Positions 36,628 through 44,919 of a DNA stretch of 64,000 bases are shown here, piece by piece (positions within the stretch are counted from its first letter, which is position 1; every line of letters starts with the position of its first letter). The position numbers and the translations under genes are program-made. The DNA lies in the NCBI RefSeq assembly GCF_019492185.1, contig NZ_JAICCF010000003.1, positions 248,001-312,000 of the forward strand, given 5' to 3'. The DNA is from Chitinophaga rhizophila (GTDB taxonomy: Bacteria > Bacteroidota > Bacteroidia > Chitinophagales > Chitinophagaceae). The notes beneath the pieces are model-generated. The model worked only from the letters and a program-made list of their open reading frames with translations, was not told where the DNA came from and searched no databases.

Positions 36628-37347
36628 ATGGCGGACCAATGGTATAAGGGGCTGGTGACCCGTATCGTACAGGAAACCCATAACACACGCCGGTTCTGGA
36701 TACAGCTACCGGAGATGGAGCGCTTCAGTTTCAAAGCAGGGCAGTTTGTCACCCTCGATCTTCCCATACATGAGCAAAAGAATAAACGCTGGCGTAGCTA
36801 CTCAATCGCATCGCCACCTGATGACAGTAACGTCATTGAGCTGGTCATTGTATTATTGGAAGGAGGCGCAGGTACCAATTACCTGTTTAACCATATAGGG
36901 GAGGGGAGTGAACTTATACTGAAAGGGCCCCTGGGCCATTTTACCCTGCCCGATCAGCTGGACAAAGACCTTTTCCTGATCTGTACCGGTACCGGCATTG
37001 CTCCCTTCCGGGCAATGGCGCAGTATATCAAAGCGCATGACCTGCCACACCCGCCTATTCACCTCATATACGGCTGCCGCCAGCAATGTGACCTCCTTTA
37101 CGCTTCGGAAATGTGGCAGCTGGAAAAAGAGTTGAAAGATTTTCATTATATGCCCACGCTATCCCGGGATGATAACGGATGGCAGGGCCGTAAGGGATAT
37201 GTTCACCTGATTTATGAAGAGCTGGTGCATCGTCAGCCTGCACATTTCTTCCTCTGCGGTTGGAAAAATATGATTGATGAAGCTAAACACCGCATACTGG
37301 CCCTTGGATATGATAAACACGACATCCACCAGGAGCTATATGGATGA
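36628..37347 (+). CDS. ferredoxin-NADP reductase-like FAD/NAD(P) oxidoreductase
   Basis: This 239-residue flavoenzyme has the two-domain FNR fold. The FAD-binding barrel carries FKAGQFVTLDLP and the RSYSIASPP motif (residues 55-63). The NAD(P) domain carries LICTGTGIAPFRAMAQYI and the C-terminal FFLCGWKNMIDEAKHRIL. There is no 2Fe-2S domain, so the electron partner is a separate protein. It could be a ferredoxin/flavodoxin reductase or the reductase component of an oxygenase. It is divergent from mfd. Confidence 0.88.
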   Translation: MADQWYKGLVTRIVQETHNTRRFWIQLPEMERFSFKAGQFVTLDLPIHEQKNKRWRSYSIASPPDDSNVIELVIVLLEGGAGTNYLFNHIGEGSELILKGPLGHFTLPDQLDKDLFLICTGTGIAPFRAMAQYIKAHDLPHPPIHLIYGCRQQCDLLYASEMWQLEKELKDFHYMPTLSRDDNGWQGRKGYVHLIYEELVHRQPAHFFLCGWKNMIDEAKHRILALGYDKHDIHQELYG

Positions 37348-37385
37348 GTCTGGGTTATTTCCTGCCATAAAGTCGCCTATGGCCC

Positions 37386-37440
37386 GGACGAACAAGCTTC
37401 GAACAAGCTTCGAACTAGCGACGGCCGAGCGACGAACAAG
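37386..37440. repeat. 11-bp tandem repeat, five units (locus B)
   Basis: Five 11-bp units are present: GGACGAACAAG, CTTCGAACAAG, CTTCGAACTAG, CGACGGCCGAG and CGACGAACAAG. It starts and ends with the same units as locus A at 6621-6664. It lies between the convergent reductase gene and glyS. Confidence 0.85.
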
Positions 37441-37473
37441 CAACTATCTAATTAAACTGCCATCCTGGCATAA

Positions 37474-37504
37474 AAAAAGGCCACATCCGAGATGCGGCCT
37501 TTTT
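37474..37504. terminator. bidirectional terminator between the reductase gene and glyS
   Basis: AAAAAGGCC pairs with GGCCTTTTT through an extended stem CATC/GATG, with A and T tracts on both sides. Confidence 0.85.
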
Positions 37505-37522
37505 AAGATATAAGTTGAACAA

Positions 37523-38953
37523 CTATTCGTTGATCTTATTGAGTACAAGTTCTTTCACCTTATCCATTGGAATCCTTTCCTGCTCCATACTATCGCGGTG
37601 GCGAATAGTGACAGTACCGTCTTCTTTGGTCTGGTGATCGATCGTTACGCAGAATGGAGTACCAATGGCATCCTGACGGCGGTAACGTTTACCAATCGCA
37701 TCTTTTTCTTCGTAGAAGCAATGGAATGCCGGTTTACATTTATCCATCAGTTCTTTGGCTAATTCCGGCAGGCCGTCCTTTTTAGTCAGCGGGAATATGG
37801 CCAGCTTCACAGGCGCGATCTTAGCCGGGAATCTCATTACCACACGGCTGTCTTCTTTGCCATCCTTGGTAAGATCTTCTTCTGCATATGCATCACAGAT
37901 GGTTAACAGAAACATACGATCCAGACCGATAGACGTTTCTATTACGTATGGAATATAGTTCTGGTTAATTTCTGTATCGAAGTACTGCATTTTCTTTCTG
38001 CTGAACTCCTGATGTCTGCCCAGGTCATGGTCAGTACGGCTGTGAATACCTTCTACTTCTTTGAAGCCTATCGGGAAGTTATATTCAATATCCTCTGCTG
38101 CATCTGCATAGAAGGCCAGCTTGTCGTGTACATGGAACCTGTATTTGTTTGGATCAACACCCAGGCTCTTATGCCATTTCAGACGTTCTTCTTTCCAGTA
38201 GGCGAACCATTCTTTCTGTGTGCCAGGACGTACAAAGAACTGCATTTCCATCTGTTCAAACTCACGCATACGGAAGATGAACTGACGGGCAACGATTTCA
38301 TTACGGAAAGCCTTACCTACCTGTGCGATACCAAACGGAATCTTCATACGGCCCGTTTTCTGTACGTTCAGGAAGTTTACAAAGATACCCTGTGCAGTTT
38401 CAGGACGCAGATAGATTTCACTGGCTTCATCTGTCACACTACCCAACTGTGTAGAGAACATCAGGTTAAACTGACGAACATCTGTCCAGTTAGTTGTACC
38501 ACTTACTGCACATTTGATATTATAAGTTTCGATCAGCGTTTTCAGTCCGGCCAGATCATCTGCAGCCAGCAGCTCATTCATTTTGCGGATCAGCTCATCC
38601 CCATTGCCTTCAGGCAAGGTCTCTGCATGCGCTTCAATCAAATGGTCTACACGATACCTTTTTTTGCTATCCTTGTTGTCGATCATCGGATCACTGAATC
38701 CGTCAACGTGACCGGAAGCTTTCCAGATGGTAGGATGCATAAATATAGCGGAGTCTATCCCCACAATGTTTTCATGCATCTGGGTCATACTTTTCCACCA
38801 GTAATCGCGGATATTTTTCTTTAACTGTGCTCCGTTCTGGCCATAGTCATATACGGCGCTTAAGCCGTCATATATTTCACTGGACGGGAATACGAAGCCG
38901 TATTCTTTACAATGCGAGATTATCGCCTGGAATTGGTTCTGATCTGTAGCCAT
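37523..38953 (-). CDS. glyS: glycyl-tRNA synthetase (dimeric, bacterial/eukaryote-like type)
   Basis: This class II synthetase charges tRNA-Gly. The 476-residue single-chain form belongs to the alpha2 type, not the GlyQ/GlyS tetramer. Motifs seen are the N-terminal YGFVFPSSEIYDGLSAVYDYGQNGAQLK, class II motif 2 FRNEIVARQFIFRMREFEQMEMQFF, and motif 3 YVIETSIGLDRMFL, followed by the anticodon-binding domain. A TATATTTG box 8 bp before the ATG suggests a very short leader. Confidence 0.97.
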   Translation of the reverse strand: MATDQNQFQAIISHCKEYGFVFPSSEIYDGLSAVYDYGQNGAQLKKNIRDYWWKSMTQMHENIVGIDSAIFMHPTIWKASGHVDGFSDPMIDNKDSKKRYRVDHLIEAHAETLPEGNGDELIRKMNELLAADDLAGLKTLIETYNIKCAVSGTTNWTDVRQFNLMFSTQLGSVTDEASEIYLRPETAQGIFVNFLNVQKTGRMKIPFGIAQVGKAFRNEIVARQFIFRMREFEQMEMQFFVRPGTQKEWFAYWKEERLKWHKSLGVDPNKYRFHVHDKLAFYADAAEDIEYNFPIGFKEVEGIHSRTDHDLGRHQEFSRKKMQYFDTEINQNYIPYVIETSIGLDRMFLLTICDAYAEEDLTKDGKEDSRVVMRFPAKIAPVKLAIFPLTKKDGLPELAKELMDKCKPAFHCFYEEKDAIGKRYRRQDAIGTPFCVTIDHQTKEDGTVTIRHRDSMEQERIPMDKVKELVLNKINE

Positions 38954-38960
38954 AGTGGCG

Positions 38961-38968
38961 CAAATATA
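38961..38968 (-). promoter_or_regulatory. -7 box of glyS
   Basis: The minus strand reads TATATTTG then C, an exact match 8 bp upstream of the ATG. Confidence 0.65.
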
Positions 38969-39001
38969 ATAAGGGTTTTCGGAATTAAAGGAAGCAGTTA
39001 A

Positions 39002-39952
39002 CTACCTTTTTTCTTTGTCCACAGGGGTAGTTACCGGCAATTCGTCTGTTTCTACCGGCACTTCCTTCACATACACAGCGTATTCGTTAGGTCTGATCTT
39101 ACCTCCGAAGTGCTGTACATATACCTGGGTAAATTCGGCCCCAAAATACAGGATTATAGCTGAATAATACACCCACAGCAGGATAATAACGATAGATCCT
39201 GCGGCCCCGTAGGCAGTACCCACCTTACTGGAACCCAGGTACATGCCTATACCAAACTTACCAATCATAAACAGAATGGCGGTAGTAACCGCGCCCACAA
39301 TAACGTGCTTCCACTTCACTTTGGCGTCGGGCAATACCTTGAAGATGATAGCAAACAGGAAACTGATAATAAGGAACGTCAACGCCAGGTTAACGATATA
39401 TACCAGTACCATGGTGACCTGTGGGAATAACCTTGCCAGCTGCTGGCTGAATAACTCGATAATACCGTTCATAGCCAGCGATACCATCAGAATGAACCCC
39501 AGACTGACCACCATAGAGAAGGATAGTAAACGGTTCAGCAGCATTTTAACCAGGCCATTTTTGGGCTTGGCCTTTAACTGCCAGATGAAGTTAATAGAGT
39601 CTTGTATTTCACCGAATACACTCGTGGCACCGATTAACAGAGTGACGATACCGATGATGGTTGCCCAGGTGGAATCGCCGGATAAAGCAGCATTTTTGAT
39701 CATCTGCTGTATCTGGAGGGCGGCTTCATCTCCGACCATGTCATTGATCTGCCCATATACGCTGCCTTCTATGGCTTCTTTCCCTAGAAATACATCACAC
39801 AGTGTAATAATCACTATGAGCATGGGAGCGATGGAAAAGATGGTGTAATAAGATAAAGCTGCGCTCAGCTTAAGCACCTTATCTTCCATAAAGTCATTGA
39901 CAGTCTGCTTCAGAATCTGCCAGTAGGTTTTGATAGTTGCCGGGATCTTCAT
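39002..39952 (-). CDS. YihY/BrkB-family membrane protein
   Basis: This 316-residue inner-membrane protein has six predicted helices. The opening LKLSAALSYYTIFSIAPMLIVII (residues 28-50) and the closing helix with IVIILLWVYYSAIILYFGAEFTQVY are the signature of the YihY family, formerly called RNase BN or BrkB in error. The real function is unknown. A charged C-terminal tail of about 40 residues follows the last helix. It is the last gene of the dtd-mazG-yihY unit, 27 bp after the mazG-like gene. Confidence 0.9.
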   Translation of the reverse strand: MKIPATIKTYWQILKQTVNDFMEDKVLKLSAALSYYTIFSIAPMLIVIITLCDVFLGKEAIEGSVYGQINDMVGDEAALQIQQMIKNAALSGDSTWATIIGIVTLLIGATSVFGEIQDSINFIWQLKAKPKNGLVKMLLNRLLSFSMVVSLGFILMVSLAMNGIIELFSQQLARLFPQVTMVLVYIVNLALTFLIISFLFAIIFKVLPDAKVKWKHVIVGAVTTAILFMIGKFGIGMYLGSSKVGTAYGAAGSIVIILLWVYYSAIILYFGAEFTQVYVQHFGGKIRPNEYAVYVKEVPVETDELPVTTPVDKEKR

Positions 39953-39979
39953 ATGAATCGTTTAACAAAAAACTTGCCT

Positions 39980-40306
39980 TTATTGAAGCTTCTCATTGTC
40001 TTTGTGACGGTTAGCATCCCGGATATTCTTTTTCTCGAAGTTCTTTTCAAGGGCTGCGGTCATATCTATACCTGTCTGATTAGCAATGCATAGCAATACC
40101 CACATCACATCTGCCAGCTCATCAGCCAGTTCTTTCTTTTTGTCAGATTCCTTAGAAGATTGTTCTCCATATTGACGAGCCATGATGCGCGCTACTTCCC
40201 CGACTTCCTCTGTCAGGATAGCCATATTGGTCAGTTCGCTGAAATACCTTACTCCAACGGTTTTGATCCAACCGTCGATTTGTTCCTGTGCTTCTTTGAT
40301 AGTCAT
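39980..40306 (-). CDS. MazG-like nucleotide pyrophosphohydrolase
   Basis: This 108-residue all-alpha NTP pyrophosphatase cleaves nucleotides to the monophosphate and pyrophosphate, presumably to remove damaged nucleotides. The metal-binding motif E-E-x-x-E is in ILTEEVGEVAR (residues 30-40) and the E-x-x-D motif is in ELADELADVMWVL (60-72). Length is that of the short MazG/dCTPase class. It starts 8 bp after dtd in the same operon. Confidence 0.9.
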   Translation of the reverse strand: MTIKEAQEQIDGWIKTVGVRYFSELTNMAILTEEVGEVARIMARQYGEQSSKESDKKKELADELADVMWVLLCIANQTGIDMTAALEKNFEKKNIRDANRHKDNEKLQ

Positions 40307-40314
40307 AATGCAGA

Positions 40315-40767
40315 TTATTCTTTTGCTTTTGTATCGATAATGATGGTAACGGGGCCGTCATTGAGGAGCTCAACCTTCATATCTGCGCCAAATATCCCCG
40401 TAGGGATAGTCTTGCCCAGGTCCTGTCCCAACTGGCTGATCATCTGTTCATATAACGGTATGGCTATATCAGGCTTACTTGCCCGGATATAGGAGGGTCG
40501 GTTTCCTTTTTTGGTAGCAGCATGCAGGGTGAACTGGCTTACCAGCAGGATATCGCCATTGACTTCTTTTACTGAGCGGTTCATTACACCTTCCTCATCA
40601 TTGAAGATACGGAGGTTGACAATCTTATTACTCAGCCATATGATATCCTCGGTATCATCAGCGTCTTCAATACCTAGTAATACTAGTAGTCCGGTGCCAA
40701 TACTTCCGGTAATGGTACCATCAACAGTCACGGATGCCCGGGACGCACGTTGTATAACTGCACGCAT
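40315..40767 (-). CDS. dtd: D-aminoacyl-tRNA deacylase
   Basis: Dtd removes D-amino acids and glycine mis-attached to tRNA, protecting translation. The 150-residue protein has the start MRAVIQRASRASVTVDG, the active-site SQFTLHA motif (residues 77-83) and the Gly-cisPro motif in NDGPVTIIID near residue 138. It is the first gene of the dtd-mazG-yihY operon. Confidence 0.96.
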   Translation of the reverse strand: MRAVIQRASRASVTVDGTITGSIGTGLLVLLGIEDADDTEDIIWLSNKIVNLRIFNDEEGVMNRSVKEVNGDILLVSQFTLHAATKKGNRPSYIRASKPDIAIPLYEQMISQLGQDLGKTIPTGIFGADMKVELLNDGPVTIIIDTKAKE

Positions 40768-40808
40768 ATGTGTAACAGGTTAATTATTGGGCCGGGAAAT
40801 TAGGCTAT

Positions 40809-42161
40809 TTATGCCGTATGTGTGTAAATATCGGTTGTATCCGGTTGTCTGATTTCGAGCGTATCTTCAATTTCGAGTTTAGGACTAAACAGTTCCAGCA
40901 GCAGGTAGTAATACAGGTAAAGCGCAGCAAGTACCAGGATCAGATGTGCGCTGCCGGCAAATAAGACAGTGAATACATTCAGCAGCATAACAGCCATCAC
41001 AGCACTCTTACCCAGTCTTAAGCGGGTATAGGTATATATCTTCAGTAAATAGAGCGCACCAAGTAGTCCGATAGCGGGTAGACGCAGCCCGGTAGGCTGT
41101 GTTAGCAACATATACAGGTTAAATACCGTTACCAGTATACCGGCTACGATCATGGTATATTGAGCTAGCCTTCTGTTCTGCTGCATATAAGTTGCCGCAT
41201 GTGCCGCCGCAGTGGCAGGTTTATCAGCAGAGAAGAACAGGTGCGCCATGGCTGCTATATTCACTACAGGGATAAAATGGAGGAGTAAGACCCACCATGA
41301 ATACTTCCCAACGGTTAATGCACGGCTGGTTATAACATTACGCAACAGACCTGCTCCGGTATATAGCAGCAGGATCATGCCCAGGGTGGAAAACAGTATA
41401 TAACCCGCAACAGGTACCGGCTGGGGCCCTTCTTCAAAGAAGAGGTAAATATTGGTATCCAATACACCGATAGCGCCGGCATAGACGAAACATACAGACA
41501 GGAAAAGGAAGAAATATTCCCATCTGGTCAGCAGCTGTACACGGGACTGTAGCAGTAGTCTGAAATGCTGCCACCTGTAGGTATTTTCAAGCAGGTATAC
41601 CAATACATAATAGCTGATGAAAGCGCAGTATGCAGCTGGCAAAGTCAGTATATAAGAGACGGAAGAAGGTATTAACGCATATATCTGCTGATCGCGTACC
41701 AATTGGAGGCTATTCAGCGGCACACCATGCAGTGGCAGCACAAAGTAGATTAATGCAGCCAGGAAGCCAGCTACTAGTTTATCACCCATTCCCGAGCAAT
41801 AAAACCTTGTTATAAACACGATCAGAAACCCCGCAAATACATTGATCTTTTCGATCAGGAAGGCCATGTCCTGGTCTGTTTTTTCATGCAGCACACCTTT
41901 CAGCACCTGCTGGAGGGCAGCTACCAGTACTATAACAAAGGAGAGGACAGCCACATTTTTCCACTCTTTCCTGACCAGCATTTCCCATACAGCGGTAGTC
42001 AGTAAAGGCAGTAGAAAAGCCATGTTTAACCTGTCAGTGACGGTGGTGAAGTGAGATGGGAACATACCGGAAGCAATACCGGCAGAAAGTAGCCATATTA
42101 TCAGCACAGGGATCCAGCTTGTTTTCAGAACGCGTAATTGTAACGGAGTAAAGAGAGTCAT
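40809..42161 (-). CDS. polytopic membrane protein, unrecognised
   Basis: This 450-residue integral membrane protein has about twelve hydrophobic helices and short connecting loops. It has no motif I recognise. The C-terminal 20 residues (LEIEDTLEIRQPDTTDIYTHTA) are polar and acidic. It is 41 bp from dtd in the same direction, but the spacing may hold an independent promoter. Divergent from arfB. The function cannot be inferred. Confidence 0.8.
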   Translation of the reverse strand: MTLFTPLQLRVLKTSWIPVLIIWLLSAGIASGMFPSHFTTVTDRLNMAFLLPLLTTAVWEMLVRKEWKNVAVLSFVIVLVAALQQVLKGVLHEKTDQDMAFLIEKINVFAGFLIVFITRFYCSGMGDKLVAGFLAALIYFVLPLHGVPLNSLQLVRDQQIYALIPSSVSYILTLPAAYCAFISYYVLVYLLENTYRWQHFRLLLQSRVQLLTRWEYFFLFLSVCFVYAGAIGVLDTNIYLFFEEGPQPVPVAGYILFSTLGMILLLYTGAGLLRNVITSRALTVGKYSWWVLLLHFIPVVNIAAMAHLFFSADKPATAAAHAATYMQQNRRLAQYTMIVAGILVTVFNLYMLLTQPTGLRLPAIGLLGALYLLKIYTYTRLRLGKSAVMAVMLLNVFTVLFAGSAHLILVLAALYLYYYLLLELFSPKLEIEDTLEIRQPDTTDIYTHTA

Positions 42162-42250
42162 ATAACACAGGATTAATAAGGATGGGTGGCCAATAAAAAG
42201 ATTTACCTTTATTAAATTACGATAAACAATTATAAAGAAACGTTAATTAA

Positions 42251-42649
42251 ATGAACTTAGATCTTTCCGCCGAAATCACTTTCCGTACAGCCAGAAGCGG
42301 AGGGAAAGGCGGACAAAATGTAAACAAGGTAGAGACAATGGTCGAAGGCTACTTCGACGTTGCTGCATCCTTATTGCTGACCCAGGAGCAGAAGGCGAGG
42401 GTATCTGAAAAGCTTGGTCATCGCATCAATACAGAGGGGTTATTACAGGTACGTTCCCAGGAAGAGCGTACACAGCTGGGTAACAAGCAGTTGGTGATAA
42501 AGAAGATGAACGAACTGGTGAATAAAGCACTGATCATTCCCAGGAAGAGGATTGCCACAAAGCCTTCAAAAGCAGTAAAGGAGAAGAGGATACAGTTCAA
42601 GAAGCGGCTGTCAGAGAAAAAACAGCTACGCCGGAAAGGGCTGGAATAG
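42251..42649 (+). CDS. arfB: ribosome-rescue release factor ArfB (YaeJ)
   Basis: ArfB hydrolyses peptidyl-tRNA on ribosomes stalled at the end of truncated mRNA. The 132-residue protein has the GGQ catalytic motif in SGGKGGQNVNK (residues 16-26) and a strongly basic C-terminal tail (KKRLSEKKQLRRKG) that enters the empty mRNA channel. It lacks the tRNA-mimic codon-recognition domains of full release factors. The flippase gene begins 27 bp downstream. Confidence 0.93.
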   Translation: MNLDLSAEITFRTARSGGKGGQNVNKVETMVEGYFDVAASLLLTQEQKARVSEKLGHRINTEGLLQVRSQEERTQLGNKQLVIKKMNELVNKALIIPRKRIATKPSKAVKEKRIQFKKRLSEKKQLRRKGLE

Positions 42650-42675
42650 TTAATTTTGGTTAAAAATTCAGGGCA

Positions 42676-44214
42676 TTGAGTATAAAATCACTGGCAGGAC
42701 AAACGATCTATTACGGCTTTAGTAACATTGCGAGTAAGCTGCTTAACTACTTCCTTACCCCCCTCTATCTGGAGCTGATGACGCAGGCTTCATACGGGGA
42801 GATGTCTACGGTATATGCCTATGTCCCTTTCATGAATATTATTCTTACCTACGGGATGGAGACAGCCTTCTTCAGGTTTGCCAAAAAGGAGAACAGCCAG
42901 ACCGTACTAAGTACCTCGACTATTTCGCTGTTGTTTTCTACTATCAGCTTCACCATACTGTTATTGCTATTCAGAGGTCCCATTACTGATTCCTATATTG
43001 GTGAATTGGGAGGCCTGGGAGGGCATTCCGGCTTCTTTACCTACCTGGTATTGATCATGGCTTTTGATGCCCTGACAGCTATTCCCTTTGCGCAGCTGCG
43101 AATGGAGAATAAGCCGGTACGGTATGCATTTATAAGACTGACAGGTATTATCACTACTATCTCCTTCAATATCTTCTTCCTGGTTATAGTGCCCAAGCTG
43201 TATGCTTCGGGTATGACCTGGCTGCCAGAGATACGTGCAGGCGGTAATCAACTGGGATATGTATACCTGAGTAATATGCTGGGAAGCGGAGTGACGCTAC
43301 TGTTATTCCTGCCGCAGTTTCTGCGTATCAGGTGGAACTTTGATACTACCTTATGGAAACAGATGCTGAACTACGCAGTACCCCTGATCTTTTTTGGTAT
43401 GGCGGGAATGGTGAATGAGACCTTTGACAGAGCGTGGTTCCTGCCTGAATTTCTGCCGGGCGATAACCTGAACGAGAAAAAGCAGCTGATCGGTATCTAT
43501 GCTGCTAACTATAAGCTGGCTATACTTATTACGATGTTCATACAGGCATTTAAGTTAGGAGCGGAGCCATTCTTTTTTAAACAGGCCGAAGGCAAAGATC
43601 CGCAGAAGATGTATGCCCGTATTATGAAGCTGTTTGTAGTATTGCTCTGTATGATGTTCCTGTTTGTGAGCCTGTATCTCAATGTATGGAAGATATTCCT
43701 GCGTAAACCGGAGTATTATCCGGGTATGGTGATTGTGCCGGTACTCTTGCTGGGTAATATGTTCCTGGGAATATACTACAACCTGACCATCTGGTTCAAG
43801 CTGACTGACCGTACTAAAACCGGGGCAATGATTACAATTGTGACGGCAGTACTGGCATTTCTGCTGAATTGGTGGTGGATACCCAAACTGGGCTATTTCG
43901 GGGCCGCACTGGCTACTATGGCCTGCTATTTTGTGCAGATGGCCATTTGTTATGTATTGGGCCAGAAGTATTATCCGGTACCCTACCACTTGCCACGTAT
44001 ACTGACATACATCGGTGGTGCAGTAGCAACCTTTTATGCCTATGACCTGCTGAACAGGACCCTGCTTTCTCCTAAGGATATCTACGCACTTAAACCATTG
44101 TCACTGGCAGTGGCAACAGTCTTTTTCGGTGCCTATATCTGGTTTCTCCTGAAGATGGAGAAGAAAGAGTTTTCCAGGCTCCCGTTCATTGGCAGGTATG
44201 TAGCAAAAATATAA
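42676..44214 (+). CDS. oligosaccharide/lipopolysaccharide flippase (Wzx-like, MOP superfamily)
   Basis: This is a 512-residue membrane protein with about fourteen helices and the MOP layout. The N-terminal SIKSLAGQTIYYGFSNIASKLLNYFLTPLY is typical of polysaccharide flippases of the Wzx/MviN group, which move lipid-linked oligosaccharides across the inner membrane. The likely start is a TTG at 42676-42678 with an AGGG 4-5 bp upstream, since no ATG precedes the first helix. It probably shares a transcript with arfB. No polysaccharide cluster is near. Confidence 0.87.
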   Translation: MSIKSLAGQTIYYGFSNIASKLLNYFLTPLYLELMTQASYGEMSTVYAYVPFMNIILTYGMETAFFRFAKKENSQTVLSTSTISLLFSTISFTILLLLFRGPITDSYIGELGGLGGHSGFFTYLVLIMAFDALTAIPFAQLRMENKPVRYAFIRLTGIITTISFNIFFLVIVPKLYASGMTWLPEIRAGGNQLGYVYLSNMLGSGVTLLLFLPQFLRIRWNFDTTLWKQMLNYAVPLIFFGMAGMVNETFDRAWFLPEFLPGDNLNEKKQLIGIYAANYKLAILITMFIQAFKLGAEPFFFKQAEGKDPQKMYARIMKLFVVLLCMMFLFVSLYLNVWKIFLRKPEYYPGMVIVPVLLLGNMFLGIYYNLTIWFKLTDRTKTGAMITIVTAVLAFLLNWWWIPKLGYFGAALATMACYFVQMAICYVLGQKYYPVPYHLPRILTYIGGAVATFYAYDLLNRTLLSPKDIYALKPLSLAVATVFFGAYIWFLLKMEKKEFSRLPFIGRYVAKI

Positions 44215-44224
44215 TTTGTCCGTT

Positions 44225-44863
44225 CTATTGCAGGAACGGGTTATGTTGCTTTTCAAAGCCGATGGTAGTGGATTGTCCATGTCCCGGGTAAACTGTTACC
44301 TCGTCGGGCAATACGAACAATTTCTCCCGTATGCTGTTTAATAAAGTTTGATGACTGCCACCGGGAAGATCGGTACGACCGATGCTTTGGTAGAACAGTA
44401 CATCACCGCCAATGAGGAATTGTCCGGCAGCGGAATAGAAGCATACACTTCCAGGTGAGTGACCGGGGGTGAGCAGCACTTCCAGTTCATCACCGCCGAA
44501 AAGTATCTTTTCTCCGTCTTCCAGGAAACGGACGGGTTCGGGAGAAGGTTCAAAAGGGATATTATACATTTTACCTATTTCTGGAGATCGATCCAGTACG
44601 ATTTTATCCAGGGAATGCATTTCGAGACCTACGCCATACGTTTGAGAGATTAACCTGTTGCCGAAAATATGATCTATATGGCAATGTGTATTCAGCAGGC
44701 GTGTAACTTTCAGTCCCTCTTTTTCGATATAAGTCAGTAATTGTTTCCTTTCTTCTTCAAAATAACAGCCCGGATCTATAATTATACATTCCTTTTTTTC
44801 GTTAATGAGTAAATAGGTATTTTCCTGAAACGGATTAAAGGTGAAATGTTGTATTTCCATCAT
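44225..44863 (-). CDS. MBL-fold metallo-hydrolase (glyoxalase II-like)
   Basis: This 212-residue hydrolase has the zinc-binding motif T-H-C-H-I-D-H (residues 59-65), the second zinc His in TPGHSPGSVCFY, the bridging Asp in LIGGDVLFYQSIGRTDLPGG, and the terminal VYPGHG. This short form without an extra C-terminal domain resembles YcbL-type glyoxalase II enzymes, which hydrolyse glutathione thioesters, but the natural substrate is unknown. Convergent with the flippase gene with a 10-bp gap. Confidence 0.9.
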   Translation of the reverse strand: MMEIQHFTFNPFQENTYLLINEKKECIIIDPGCYFEEERKQLLTYIEKEGLKVTRLLNTHCHIDHIFGNRLISQTYGVGLEMHSLDKIVLDRSPEIGKMYNIPFEPSPEPVRFLEDGEKILFGGDELEVLLTPGHSPGSVCFYSAAGQFLIGGDVLFYQSIGRTDLPGGSHQTLLNSIREKLFVLPDEVTVYPGHGQSTTIGFEKQHNPFLQ

Positions 44864-44919
44864 TGTTGCCGATTTTTGCTATTTTTAATTCAGAACGCAA
44901 TATTATCAATACTTTCTGT

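Noticed and set aside
38012..38824. A 270-codon open frame on the plus strand.
   Set aside because: It lies entirely inside glyS on the opposite strand, which has clear class II synthetase motifs. It is a shadow frame with Cys- and Phe-rich noise.
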